From: JBLNDJ01 sp050261515
Lineage (GTDB): Bacteria; Acidobacteriota; Terriglobia; Bryobacterales; Bryobacteraceae
Direction: 5' to 3'
Assembly: GCA_050261515.1 (NCBI GenBank)
Contig: JBLNDJ010000017.1
Span: 62,001-126,000, forward strand
Length of the DNA stretch: 64,000 bases
Part shown: positions 43,035 through 50,771 of the stretch, piece by piece
Position numbering within the stretch: position 1 is the stretch's first letter
Layout: each line of letters begins with the position of its first letter
Made by a program: the position numbers and the translations under genes
Notes under the pieces: model-generated
Databases searched by the model: none
What the model was told of the DNA's origin: nothing
Seen by the model: the letters and a program-made list of their open reading frames with translations, nothing else

Positions 43035-43823
43035 ATGACCGCGCACCTAGACACGCTCGAACAGCACGACTCGCTGAGACGGCCGCTTCTGATCTCGGCC
43101 GCGATGCACGGGGGCGTGTTCGCGCTGATCGCGCTGTACACGTCGTTCGGGCTGGCGGGGCGCGTCCAGTGGGGCGATCCGCACTCGCTCGGCGCCTCGG
43201 TCGGCATTCAGTCGGTGAGCCAGCTTCCCATGCCCACGCGCTCGGGAATGGCGAACCCGGTCGCCAACGACACCGAGTCGCGCGTTCCGGCGCCCCCCAG
43301 GCCCGAACCAAAGAAGCCGGCGCGAGCGCCCGATCCCGACGCCATTCCGATCCGCGGGCGCGAGGCTCCGAAAAAGCCCACGTACATGCGCTCGCAGACG
43401 TACGCGCCGTACCGGGCAATTCAGGAAAAGAAGAACCAGCTCTATAGCTCGTCGGGACAGGCGCTCAGCTCGAACATGTTCGGCGGGCTGCAAGGCTCGG
43501 GCGGCGTGGGCGCGGGCACGGGCACGTCGTTCGGGAACCGCTTCGGCTGGTATCGCGCACTGCTCGAGCAGCGCGTCGGGCAGAAATGGCACACCGAGGA
43601 TGTCGATCCGCGCCTGCAGACTGCGCCGGTGGTGATCGTGACCTTCGAGATTCTGCGCAACGGATCAATCCGGAACCTGCGGCTGATGCAGGGCAGCGGG
43701 AACCGCACGCTCGATTACTCGGCCCAGCGCGCGATCAACGAAGCCGCGCCGTTCCCGCCGCTGCCGCAGGGCTACGAGCGGGATTCGGCACAGATCGAAT
43801 TTTGGTTCGCATTGAAACGATGA
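43035..43823 (+). CDS. TolA/TonB-like energy transducer
   Basis: This encodes 262 residues: an inner-membrane helix near 19-41, a Pro/Lys-rich region (VPAPPRPEPKKPARAPDPD) that spans the periplasm, and a C-terminal TonB-type domain (VVIVTFEILRNGSIRNLRLMQ, FPPLPQGYERDSAQIEFWF). It takes the position of TolA between tolR and tolB, so that role is likely, though the C-terminal domain looks more like TonB than E. coli TolA. The stop overlaps tolB by 4 bp. Confidence 0.88.
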   Translation: MTAHLDTLEQHDSLRRPLLISAAMHGGVFALIALYTSFGLAGRVQWGDPHSLGASVGIQSVSQLPMPTRSGMANPVANDTESRVPAPPRPEPKKPARAPDPDAIPIRGREAPKKPTYMRSQTYAPYRAIQEKKNQLYSSSGQALSSNMFGGLQGSGGVGAGTGTSFGNRFGWYRALLEQRVGQKWHTEDVDPRLQTAPVVIVTFEILRNGSIRNLRLMQGSGNRTLDYSAQRAINEAAPFPPLPQGYERDSAQIEFWFALKR

Positions 43824-45202
43824 AAAACAAAATCGGCTGGATCGTCTTCGGCGCGGCTGCTGCGCTCGCGTTCGCGGCGCAGCAGAGTGACGTCATCATC
43901 AAGCTCCAGACGCCCGAGCGGGCGTCGATCGCCGTGCCCGACCTGCGCGGTTCGGGCGAAGCGCAGCAGTACATGAACGCGTTCAATGAGACGCTGTGGA
44001 ACGACCTCGCAAACGCGGGCGTTTTCAAGATGGTTTCGAAGAGCCTCTACTGGACGCAGGTTCCCCGCCAGCCGCAGGACTTCCGCCCGCAGCCGCAGGC
44101 GCGGCCCACCTCCGTCCCCTCGAACGTGCGGCCGAACGGCGGCGGCCTGTGGCTTTCGGACTGGTCGAGCCCGCCGGTGAGCGCGGGGTATCTGGCCTTC
44201 GGCTACACGGGCGCCGATTCGGGCCAGATCGTGCTGCGCGGCTGGCTGTACAACGCCGGACAGGCCGACCTCGCCAACGCGCAGGTGATCGGGAAGACGT
44301 ACCTGGCGCCGCTCGGCGAGGAGGGCGCGCGGAAGATCGCACACGAGTTCGCCGCCGATATCCTCCAGCAGTTCGGCGCCGTGAGCCTTGCGGAAAGCAA
44401 GATCTACTATGTTTCCGAGAGGCAGCGCGGAGTGAAGGAAATCTGGTCGATGGATGCCGACGGCTCGAACCAGAAGCAGCTCACCTTCTACAAGTCCGTG
44501 TCGATGAGCCCGGCGGTGTCGCCCGACAATACGCGCCTGGCGTTCAGCAGTTTCGCGCGCGGCAATCCGGCGATCATGATCCACTCGCTTGAGACAGGGC
44601 GGCGGCTGCCTTTCTATAATGAAATTTCGCCCTTAACCGCGACACCGGAGTTTACGCCGGATGGGAAGCAGATTCTCTTTGCATCCTCCGTCACGGGATG
44701 GGCGCAGATCTACATAGCAAATCTGGATGGCAGCGGCATGCGCCGGGTCACCTACTCGCGCTCCATCGACATGGAGCCGAAGGTGAATCCGAAAACCGGA
44801 ACCGAAATCGCTTTTATTTCGGACCGCTCGGGGCTGCCGCAGATTTACCGGATGAGCATGGAAGGAACGGACGTGACGCGGCTCACAACGGGAGAAGGCG
44901 AAGCGGTGAATCCTGCCTGGCATCCGAACGGGCAGCACATTGCCTTTTCCTGGACGCGAGGCTATGCGCCGGGCAATTACAACATATTTATTATGGACGT
45001 CGCAACGCGCCAGTTTGTGCAATTGACGCACGGCGCCGGACGGAACGAGCACCCGAGTTGGGCGCCGGACGGGCGACATATTGTATTCTCATCGAACCGG
45101 AGCGGTTCCTTGCAGATTTGGAGCATGCTCATGGATGGGACCCAGCTCAAGCAACTCACCACGCAGGGCCGCAATACAGCGCCTGCGTGGAGCAGAAAGT
45201 GA
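43820..45202 (+). CDS. tolB: Tol-Pal system protein TolB
   Basis: This is a periplasmic beta-propeller of 460 residues. ATG 43820 gives a leader (WIVFGAAAALAFAA) and the N-terminal domain (RASIAVPDLRGSG, ALFNETLWNDL-like). The propeller repeats are plain: SMDADGSNQKQLTFY, SPAVSPDNTRLAFSS, EFTPDGKQILFASS, DGSGMRRVTYS, HPNGQHIAFSW and APDGRHIVFSSN. It bridges Pal and TolA. Longer upstream frame overlaps tolA and is not used. Confidence 0.95.
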   Translation: MKNKIGWIVFGAAAALAFAAQQSDVIIKLQTPERASIAVPDLRGSGEAQQYMNAFNETLWNDLANAGVFKMVSKSLYWTQVPRQPQDFRPQPQARPTSVPSNVRPNGGGLWLSDWSSPPVSAGYLAFGYTGADSGQIVLRGWLYNAGQADLANAQVIGKTYLAPLGEEGARKIAHEFAADILQQFGAVSLAESKIYYVSERQRGVKEIWSMDADGSNQKQLTFYKSVSMSPAVSPDNTRLAFSSFARGNPAIMIHSLETGRRLPFYNEISPLTATPEFTPDGKQILFASSVTGWAQIYIANLDGSGMRRVTYSRSIDMEPKVNPKTGTEIAFISDRSGLPQIYRMSMEGTDVTRLTTGEGEAVNPAWHPNGQHIAFSWTRGYAPGNYNIFIMDVATRQFVQLTHGAGRNEHPSWAPDGRHIVFSSNRSGSLQIWSMLMDGTQLKQLTTQGRNTAPAWSRK

Positions 45203-45240
45203 TAGAACAATTGAAGCCAGGTCTAGGAGGCAGTACCAGG

Positions 45241-46002
45241 ATGAACAAGCGAAACATCAGTGCTGTATTGCTGTCGATGTCATTAATATTGTTTGCGGCC
45301 GGTTGCAAGAAGAAGGCTCCGCCACCGCCGCCCCCGCCGCCGCCCGCGCCGGCCCCCGCACCCGCGCCGAAGCCCTCAGTCCAGTTTTCGGCTGAGCCCG
45401 GAACGATCGAGCGCGGCCAGTCCGCCACGCTCCGTTGGTCGGTTAGCGATGCTACCGACGTGACGATTTCGCCGGGTGTCGGAACGGTCAGCGCCCGCGG
45501 CGACCGCCAGGTTTCCCCGGCGGACACCACCACCTACACGCTCACGGCCAAGGGTCCGGGCGGAGAAGAAACGGCAACCGCGACCGTAACGGTCAGCGTT
45601 CCGCCGCCGCCGCCCCCGCCGCCGGCCGCTGTGAAGAAGACTCTCAGCGAACTGGTGGCCGAGAACCTTCAGGACGTCTACTTCGATTACGACAAGAGCG
45701 ACGTTCGTGAAGACGCCCGAGCCACGCTGACCCGCGACGCCGATGGGCTGAAGCGGATCTTCGCGGAGATTCCGGATGCCGTGGTCGTGATGGAAGGCCA
45801 CTGCGACGAGCGCGGCTCGGCGGAATACAACCTCGGTCTCGGCGACCGGCGCGCGGCGTCGGCCAAGGAGTTCCTGCAGCAGCTCGGCATCTCCGGCGAC
45901 AAGCTGAAGACGATCAGCTACGGCAAGGAAAAGCCGCAGTGCACCGAGTCCAACGAGGACTGCTGGCAGAAGAACCGCCGCGTTCACTTCTCGGCGCAGT
46001 AA
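45241..46002 (+). CDS. pal: peptidoglycan-associated lipoprotein Pal with an Ig-like insert
   Basis: This outer-membrane lipoprotein of 253 residues starts at ATG 45241 with AGGAGG upstream. The lipobox is LFAAGC (C22). After a polyproline linker comes an Ig-like domain (about 48-122: EPGTIERGQSATLRWSVSDA, TTTYTLTAKGPGGEE), a second polyproline, and a C-terminal OmpA domain that binds peptidoglycan (DVYFDYDKSDVRED, VVMEGHCDERGSAEYN, LGDRRAASAKEFL). The Ig-like insert is not in E. coli Pal. It sits between tolB and cpoB in the canonical place. Confidence 0.95.
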   Translation: MNKRNISAVLLSMSLILFAAGCKKKAPPPPPPPPPAPAPAPAPKPSVQFSAEPGTIERGQSATLRWSVSDATDVTISPGVGTVSARGDRQVSPADTTTYTLTAKGPGGEETATATVTVSVPPPPPPPPAAVKKTLSELVAENLQDVYFDYDKSDVREDARATLTRDADGLKRIFAEIPDAVVVMEGHCDERGSAEYNLGLGDRRAASAKEFLQQLGISGDKLKTISYGKEKPQCTESNEDCWQKNRRVHFSAQ

Positions 46003-46013
46003 CGTTGGTTAGG

Positions 46014-46038
46014 GGCGGGCCCGCTTGCCGGGCCCGCC
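46014..46038 (+). terminator. strong GC hairpin after pal
   Basis: A perfect 10-pair stem GGCGGGCCCG, loop CTTGC, CGGGCCCGCC, followed by ACGTTTT. It may attenuate transcription between pal and cpoB or protect the upstream message. It stands with a second hairpin right after it. Confidence 0.6.
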
Positions 46039-46046
46039 ACGTTTTC

Positions 46047-46084
46047 CGGCGGGGGGAGCCTACAGCCTGGCTCCGTCCCCGCCG
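46047..46084 (+). repeat. second hairpin in the pal-cpoB gap
   Basis: CGGCGGGG..AGCC, loop TACAGCCT, GGCT..CCCCGCCG with small internal bulges. It lies just before the cpoB ribosome site (CAGGAGGAAT at 46094-46103), so it could influence translation. Confidence 0.5.
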
Positions 46085-46109
46085 ATGTTTGCTCAGGAGG
46101 AATCCGCGA

Positions 46110-46994
46110 ATGCGTTCCTTGCGCATTGGCCTTTTCGTTTTGTGCCTGGCACCAGGCCTCTCGTTCGCCCAGAAGCGGGAGTACGTCGAACTGCAGCGCG
46201 ATGTGGCCGCGCTTCAGGATCAGGTCCGCGCGCTTGCCAGCTCCAACAGCGAAAACATGGGCCGCATGCAGGCGCTGCTCCAGCAGGCTCTCGACAATAT
46301 CAATAAGCTAAACACGGCGGTCGCAGTGCTCGACGCCGCAATGCGCGACCGCGACAAGACGATCGCCGCCCCGGTTTCGAACGTGGGCGCGAAGGTCGAT
46401 CAGATGTCGAGTGAGTTTCAGGCGATGCGCGTCACCATGGACGACATGAGCGCGCGCCTGGGCAAGCTCCAGCAGAACATTGTGGACCTGAACAACACTA
46501 TCAAAGTGATTCAGGCGCCGCCGGCGCTGCCCTCGGGTGGTCCGGGTGCGGGGCCGGGTTCAGCCGCCGGCAACGCGCCGCCAGCCGACACCCTTTACTC
46601 GAGCGCGCTGCGCGACAAAAACGGCGGCAACGACGAGGTGGCGCTCCAGGAGTTCTCCGATTATCTGAAGTTCTACGGCAACACCGAAATGGCGCCGAAC
46701 GCGCAGTATTACATCGGCGAGATTCTCTACAACCACAAGGACTACCAGAACGCGCTTCAGGCGTTCGACGCCGTGCTCGAGCGGTATCCGGACAACAACA
46801 AGACGCTCGACGCGATGTACATGAAGGGACGCGCGCTGGTCCAGATGGGCGACCGGACGGCGGGCGCAGACGAGTTCCGTGCCGTGTATGCCAAGTCGCC
46901 CCGGTCGGAGCTGGCGGCGAAGGCGAAGGCCCAGCTTCAGAGCATGGGCCTGTCGGTGAGCGCACCGGCCGCCAAGGCTAAGAAGAAGCGCTAA
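46110..46994 (+). CDS. cpoB: Tol-Pal cell division coordinator CpoB/YbgF
   Basis: This is a periplasmic protein of 294 residues. ATG 46110 follows a strong ribosome site. The leader is RSLRIGLFVLCLAPGLSFAQ. A coiled-coil of about 130 residues (VELQRDVAALQDQVRAL, LNTAVAVLDAAMRDRDKT) and a linker lead to a tetratricopeptide domain (LYSSALRDKNGGNDEVALQ, YYIGEILYNHKDYQNALQ, KGRALVQMGDRTAGADEF). It closes the tol operon. Its last bases overlap the convergent GH39-like gene by 4 bp. Confidence 0.93.
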   Translation: MRSLRIGLFVLCLAPGLSFAQKREYVELQRDVAALQDQVRALASSNSENMGRMQALLQQALDNINKLNTAVAVLDAAMRDRDKTIAAPVSNVGAKVDQMSSEFQAMRVTMDDMSARLGKLQQNIVDLNNTIKVIQAPPALPSGGPGAGPGSAAGNAPPADTLYSSALRDKNGGNDEVALQEFSDYLKFYGNTEMAPNAQYYIGEILYNHKDYQNALQAFDAVLERYPDNNKTLDAMYMKGRALVQMGDRTAGADEFRAVYAKSPRSELAAKAKAQLQSMGLSVSAPAAKAKKKR

Positions 46995-48382
46995 AGCGTC
47001 ACCACCGCCACCGCGTAACCGGGGAGCGTTAGCGGTTCTCCGGCCAGCCTCTCGATTCTCGCCGGGTCGCCCTTAGTGGTTTGGTCTACGATGGCGGCCA
47101 GCTCCCCGGCGATCTCCACTTCTATCTCACGATCCCTCTTGTTGATCAGCAGCACCTTCCTCTTTCCGTCCCTGGTCCGGAAGCCTTGCGCGTGCAGGAA
47201 TGCGGATGACCCGGAGGTCTGGCAGAGTTTGTCTCCCGGGCCGAAGTTGTTCTTGAGCAGTTCGAGGACCCGGAAGCGGGCGTTCGGGGCCCCGGTGGTC
47301 CAATCGACCATGCTCACGCTCGGGAACTGCGTCGGGTAGCCGACGAGCTGGCTCTCCCCGGCGATGTCGATCCCCAGCGCGGCCAGGCGCGCAAAAACAT
47401 AAGCGTAGGTCGCTCCCGACAGGTTCCAGTATGCGTTCGCGATCGGCTTGTAGACGTAACCCGGCGCTCCCTGTCCGAGGTCCTCGGACGCGATCGAGCC
47501 GATTTCGTTGATCGTGGTTCGCGTGGCCGGCGACAGGCGCCGGCGGATCGATTCGATGTAGCCCACCGTGTTCAGGAACGCATCGGCCAGGGTGAAATAG
47601 GTGTGCTGCTGGATTTCCATCGTTTCATCCGGCTTCGGCACGGCGTAGAAGTGGTAGCTGATCATGTCGAGCGGGATGCCGGGCCGGTGGTTCTTCGGGT
47701 TGAGAAAGTGCTCGAAGAACTCCGGCGCCTGGCTGGGTCCGGCGAGACCGAGCGCGACGAACTTCGTTTCGGGCGACACTTTTCGAATGGCTGAGACGAT
47801 CGCGTCGTAGCGTTCCGTGTACTGCCCGGGTGTCATGTTGTGCTCGAGATCGACCTCGTTGAGAACTTCCCAGTAATCGATCTTGAAGCGGTGGCCGGAT
47901 TTGTGAAACTTGCCGTACTCGTCCTCGAAGCCGCCGCGCGTGTACCAGGAGACGAGGCGCGCGAAGTAATCGCCCAGCTCCTTGCCGGAGGGGTCGCGCA
48001 GCTCAGTGCCCTGCTGGTAGTTCCAGACCGGCTGATCCGGGTCGGCGGGATAGGGCACCGGTTTCTCCGTTTTGAACATCCATTGCGGGATGGTGCTGAA
48101 GTTCAGGGTCACGGGATGGCCCTCGGTGGCCTTCAGAAAATCGAGCGTCATGGGGTCGATGAGCGAGAAGTCCCAGCTCGTCTTTCCGTCGGCGGGCGGC
48201 TCGAGCTCCGCGACGCCGAGCTTCGGATACGGCAGCCAGGGCACGTAGCGCACGTAATCGGCGCCGAGCTTGCGGAGCTCCTCGAAGACGCGGTCGTGAA
48301 TCGGCGAGCCGCGCCGCAGCGGCGGATTGACGACCACCTGGAGCGTGGGCGTGGTCTGGGACACGCGCGTGGCTTTGTCCAA
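46991..48382 (-). CDS. GH39-like glycoside hydrolase with a frameshifted leader
   Basis: The product resembles GH39 beta-xylosidase/iduronidase-type enzymes. Candidate acid/base Glu lies in DYWEVLNEVDLEHNM and nucleophile Glu in RTTINEIGSIASED; a C-terminal beta domain follows. The N-terminus VSQTTPTLQVVVNPPLRRG lacks a leader in this frame and the only start here is TTG 48382. A good signal peptide with ATG 48444 and ribosome site GGAG lies in another frame just upstream. Restoring one G near 48372 would join the two. It is likely a recent frameshift or sequencing error. Confidence 0.78.
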   Translation of the reverse strand: MDKATRVSQTTPTLQVVVNPPLRRGSPIHDRVFEELRKLGADYVRYVPWLPYPKLGVAELEPPADGKTSWDFSLIDPMTLDFLKATEGHPVTLNFSTIPQWMFKTEKPVPYPADPDQPVWNYQQGTELRDPSGKELGDYFARLVSWYTRGGFEDEYGKFHKSGHRFKIDYWEVLNEVDLEHNMTPGQYTERYDAIVSAIRKVSPETKFVALGLAGPSQAPEFFEHFLNPKNHRPGIPLDMISYHFYAVPKPDETMEIQQHTYFTLADAFLNTVGYIESIRRRLSPATRTTINEIGSIASEDLGQGAPGYVYKPIANAYWNLSGATYAYVFARLAALGIDIAGESQLVGYPTQFPSVSMVDWTTGAPNARFRVLELLKNNFGPGDKLCQTSGSSAFLHAQGFRTRDGKRKVLLINKRDREIEVEIAGELAAIVDQTTKGDPARIERLAGEPLTLPGYAVAVVTL

Positions 48383-48444
48383 TCGACTTTGACGGGCTCG
48401 GCAAGAAGGGCGGCGGCGGAAAGAAGCAGCAGAGCGGGCTTCAT
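48373..48444 (-). pseudogene. out-of-frame leader of the GH39-like gene
   Basis: ATG 48444 encodes MKPALLLLSAAALLAEPVK then VDWTK, a clean signal peptide, preceded by GGAGAAACC. It is shifted by one base relative to the enzyme body. Reading AAG(G)CC instead of AAGCC near 48371-48375 would give VDWTK-ATRVSQ. It is annotated apart to show the true start. Confidence 0.7.
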
Positions 48445-48584
48445 GGTTTCTCCATTATAGGGAGGCATCGACAAGGCCACCCAGTGTCGCCGCGGCGCAT
48501 GGATCGGCGGCGAGACCGTGGGGCTCGAACGGGCCGATGTGGCGAGCGAACCCGGCCGGAACCGCGACTACGGTTGCGCGAGCT

Positions 48585-48998
48585 TCAGGGCTGCCGGTTG
48601 CCGATGACGTCGCCCTTGATATAGGCCACGCCCTTAAACAGCGCGACGAGCGCGCCCTGCTCGTCCTCGATGCGGATCACGCAGGTGGAGAGCTTGCGCG
48701 TGCGGTTGATTTCCTCCGCCGTAGCGGTCAGCTTTCCGGCGGAAACGCCCCGGAAGAAAGTCATGTCGGCCTGGCAGGCGACGGCGACGACGCCGTGCGA
48801 ATTCGACGCGGCGGCGAAGGCGAGGTCGGCGAGGGTGAACAGTGCCCCGCCCTGGAGGATGCCGACCGCGTTCAGGTGGCGCGGCTCGACGGTCATCTCC
48901 GTGCGCGCGTAACCCAGCCGCACTTCGGCTACGCGTATGCCGTTCCCGCCCGCGAAGCGGTCGTTCTCGAGAAACGCTGCGATCGATTCGGTTTCCAT
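48585..48998 (-). CDS. hotdog-fold thioesterase, PaaI-like
   Basis: This is an acyl-CoA thioesterase of about 137 residues. The core HLNAVGILQGGALFTLADLAFAAASN has the conserved N and GG of PaaI-type hotdog enzymes. ATG 48998 (METESIAAF) is preferred over a further upstream start at 49031 because homologous sequence begins there. Aromatic or medium acyl-CoA hydrolysis is inferred. A phenylacetate-CoA ligase 2 kb away supports an aromatic acid context. Confidence 0.85.
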   Translation of the reverse strand: METESIAAFLENDRFAGGNGIRVAEVRLGYARTEMTVEPRHLNAVGILQGGALFTLADLAFAAASNSHGVVAVACQADMTFFRGVSAGKLTATAEEINRTRKLSTCVIRIEDEQGALVALFKGVAYIKGDVIGNRQP

Positions 48999-49062
48999 CC
49001 CAGACCGTTCTAGCACGGTTTGCGCGCCCACCGGGTTCGTGACATACTACCCTGGACCGATT

Positions 49063-50331
49063 ATGGCTACGGCAACCTCACCAATCGTCATTTCCCGCAC
49101 TAAATACGCGGTCGCGCCCATTCTCATGCAGGTCTTGTTGGGCATGCTTTACTCGTGGTCGGTGTTCCGCGGCCCTCTGGCGCGAGCCTACGGGTGGAAC
49201 AACGTTCAGACCAACGAGCCGTTCGGGTACTCGATTCTCGCGCTTGTCGCGGGCACGATCCTCGGCGGCATCTGGCAAGACCGCTCGGGCCCGCGCCTGG
49301 TCGCGAGCATCGGCGGCCTGATCATCGGAGCAGGCTGGGTGCTCTCGGCGATCTTCGGGCAGAACCCCACCGCGCTCATCTGGACCTACGGCTGGATGGT
49401 TGGGATCGGAACGGGCTTCGGCTACGTCGCGCCGATTGCGACGCTCGTGAAGTGGTTCCCGGACAAGCGCGGCCTGATGGTGGGACTCGCCGTGATGGGC
49501 GTCGGAGTGAGCCCGCTGCTGTTCGCGCCTCTCATCGAGCAGTTGATCGGCAAGGACCCGGCGCGCTTCGCCGAGACGATTCCGCGGACGTTCATCGCGA
49601 TCGGCGTCGTGTCGTTAATCGGCGTGGTGGCGGCGGCGCAGTTCTCGAAGACGCCTCCGGCGGGATGGAAGCCGGAGGGATGGCGGCCGGCCGCGTCGGC
49701 TGTCGCGGCGCGCGAGAACACGCCCCCCGGCGGCATGCTTGCCACCTGGCAGTTCTACGCGCTGTGGATCGTCTACTTCCTCGGCGCGGCCGTCGGGCTG
49801 ACGGCGATCAGCCAGGCCTCGCCGCTCGTCAGCGCGCTCGCGAAAACCAGCGCGGTGCTCACGGGCGGCGTCGCGCTCGGCATTATGAGCGTGTTCAACG
49901 GCGTGGGGCGGCTGGCGTGGGGCGGCGTATCCGACCGCGCGGGCCGCAAGCGCGCGCTGCTCATCATGTGCGCCGTCTCGGCCTTCGCGTGCGCGTTTCT
50001 GCTGCGCGGCGCGACCGGCTTCTGGCACGTGCTCACGGGCCTCTCTGTGGCGGCGTTCGCCTACGGCGGGTTCCTTGCGCTCATGCCCTCGCTCACCGCC
50101 GATTACTACGGCCCGAAGCACATGGGCGCGAATTACGGGCTCGTGTTCACAGCCTTTGGAATTTCGGGGTATCTGGTGCCGAGGTACTTCGCTCACATCG
50201 TGGACCAGGCGAAGTCCGCGGGCAACGTCGCCGCCGGATACGACCAGGTCTACCTGATCCTGGCGGGAATGATGGCGGTGTGCGCGGTGTTCTGCCTCAC
50301 GCTGCGGCCGCCGCGGGCGCGCGCAAATTAG
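49063..50331 (+). CDS. MFS transporter, oxalate/formate antiporter family-like
   Basis: This is a 422-residue, 12-helix major facilitator. The motif GGIWQDRSGPRLVASIGGLIIG and the central GGVSDRAGRKRALLIMC are the two MFS loop motifs. Features such as KWFPDKRGLMVGLAVMGVG and NGVGRLAWGGVSDR fit the OFA family, which carries small carboxylates. Start ATG 49063 is the likely one. It is divergent from the thioesterase gene and convergent with, and overlapping by 4 bp, the ACT-domain gene. It may import an aromatic or other acid. Confidence 0.88.
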   Translation: MATATSPIVISRTKYAVAPILMQVLLGMLYSWSVFRGPLARAYGWNNVQTNEPFGYSILALVAGTILGGIWQDRSGPRLVASIGGLIIGAGWVLSAIFGQNPTALIWTYGWMVGIGTGFGYVAPIATLVKWFPDKRGLMVGLAVMGVGVSPLLFAPLIEQLIGKDPARFAETIPRTFIAIGVVSLIGVVAAAQFSKTPPAGWKPEGWRPAASAVAARENTPPGGMLATWQFYALWIVYFLGAAVGLTAISQASPLVSALAKTSAVLTGGVALGIMSVFNGVGRLAWGGVSDRAGRKRALLIMCAVSAFACAFLLRGATGFWHVLTGLSVAAFAYGGFLALMPSLTADYYGPKHMGANYGLVFTAFGISGYLVPRYFAHIVDQAKSAGNVAAGYDQVYLILAGMMAVCAVFCLTLRPPRARAN

Positions 50332-50771
50332 GCCTTCACGCCCCCGGTGTAAAGCTCGACGCCATCCACCACGTTGATTCCGGCCTTCTGGAGCAGCTCG
50401 AGCGCGGCGTCGGGGTCGTCGAAGCGGAAAATCATGACGGCCGCATCGCGGCGCCCCAAAGCGAACGAGTACATGTACTCGACGTTGACCGGGCTGTCAT
50501 CGAGCACGTCGAGCAGGCGCGCGAGCCCGCCCGGCTCGTCCGGCACTTCGATCGCGACGACCTCGGTCACGTTGACCACGTATCCGGCGCCTTCGAGAAG
50601 CTGCCGCGCCCGCTGCCAGTCCGACACGATCATCCGCAGGATGCCGAACTGCTTGGTGTCCGCCACCGACATCGTCCAGATGTTCACGCCTTCGCCCGCG
50701 AGCAGGCGGCACGGCTTCACGATCTGGTTCGGCTGGTTCTCCAGGAAAACCGACAGTTGCTGTACTTTCAC
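50328..50771 (-). CDS. tandem ACT domain protein
   Basis: This encodes 147 residues forming two ACT-like amino-acid-binding units: KVQQLSVFLENQPNQIVKPCRLL and TEVVAIEVPDEPGGLARLLDVL. It overlaps the phenylacetate-CoA ligase gene by 4 bp. Such ACT proteins often accompany PaaK-like ligases and may sense an aromatic amino acid. The regulatory target is unknown. Confidence 0.88.
   Translation of the reverse strand: MKVQQLSVFLENQPNQIVKPCRLLAGEGVNIWTMSVADTKQFGILRMIVSDWQRARQLLEGAGYVVNVTEVVAIEVPDEPGGLARLLDVLDDSPVNVEYMYSFALGRRDAAVMIFRFDDPDAALELLQKAGINVVDGVELYTGGVKA

Noticed and set aside
48454..48459. Perfect TATAAT on the minus strand before the GH39-like leader
   Set aside because: It is only 9 bp from the ATG, so transcription would begin after the ribosome site. 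No -35 is present.
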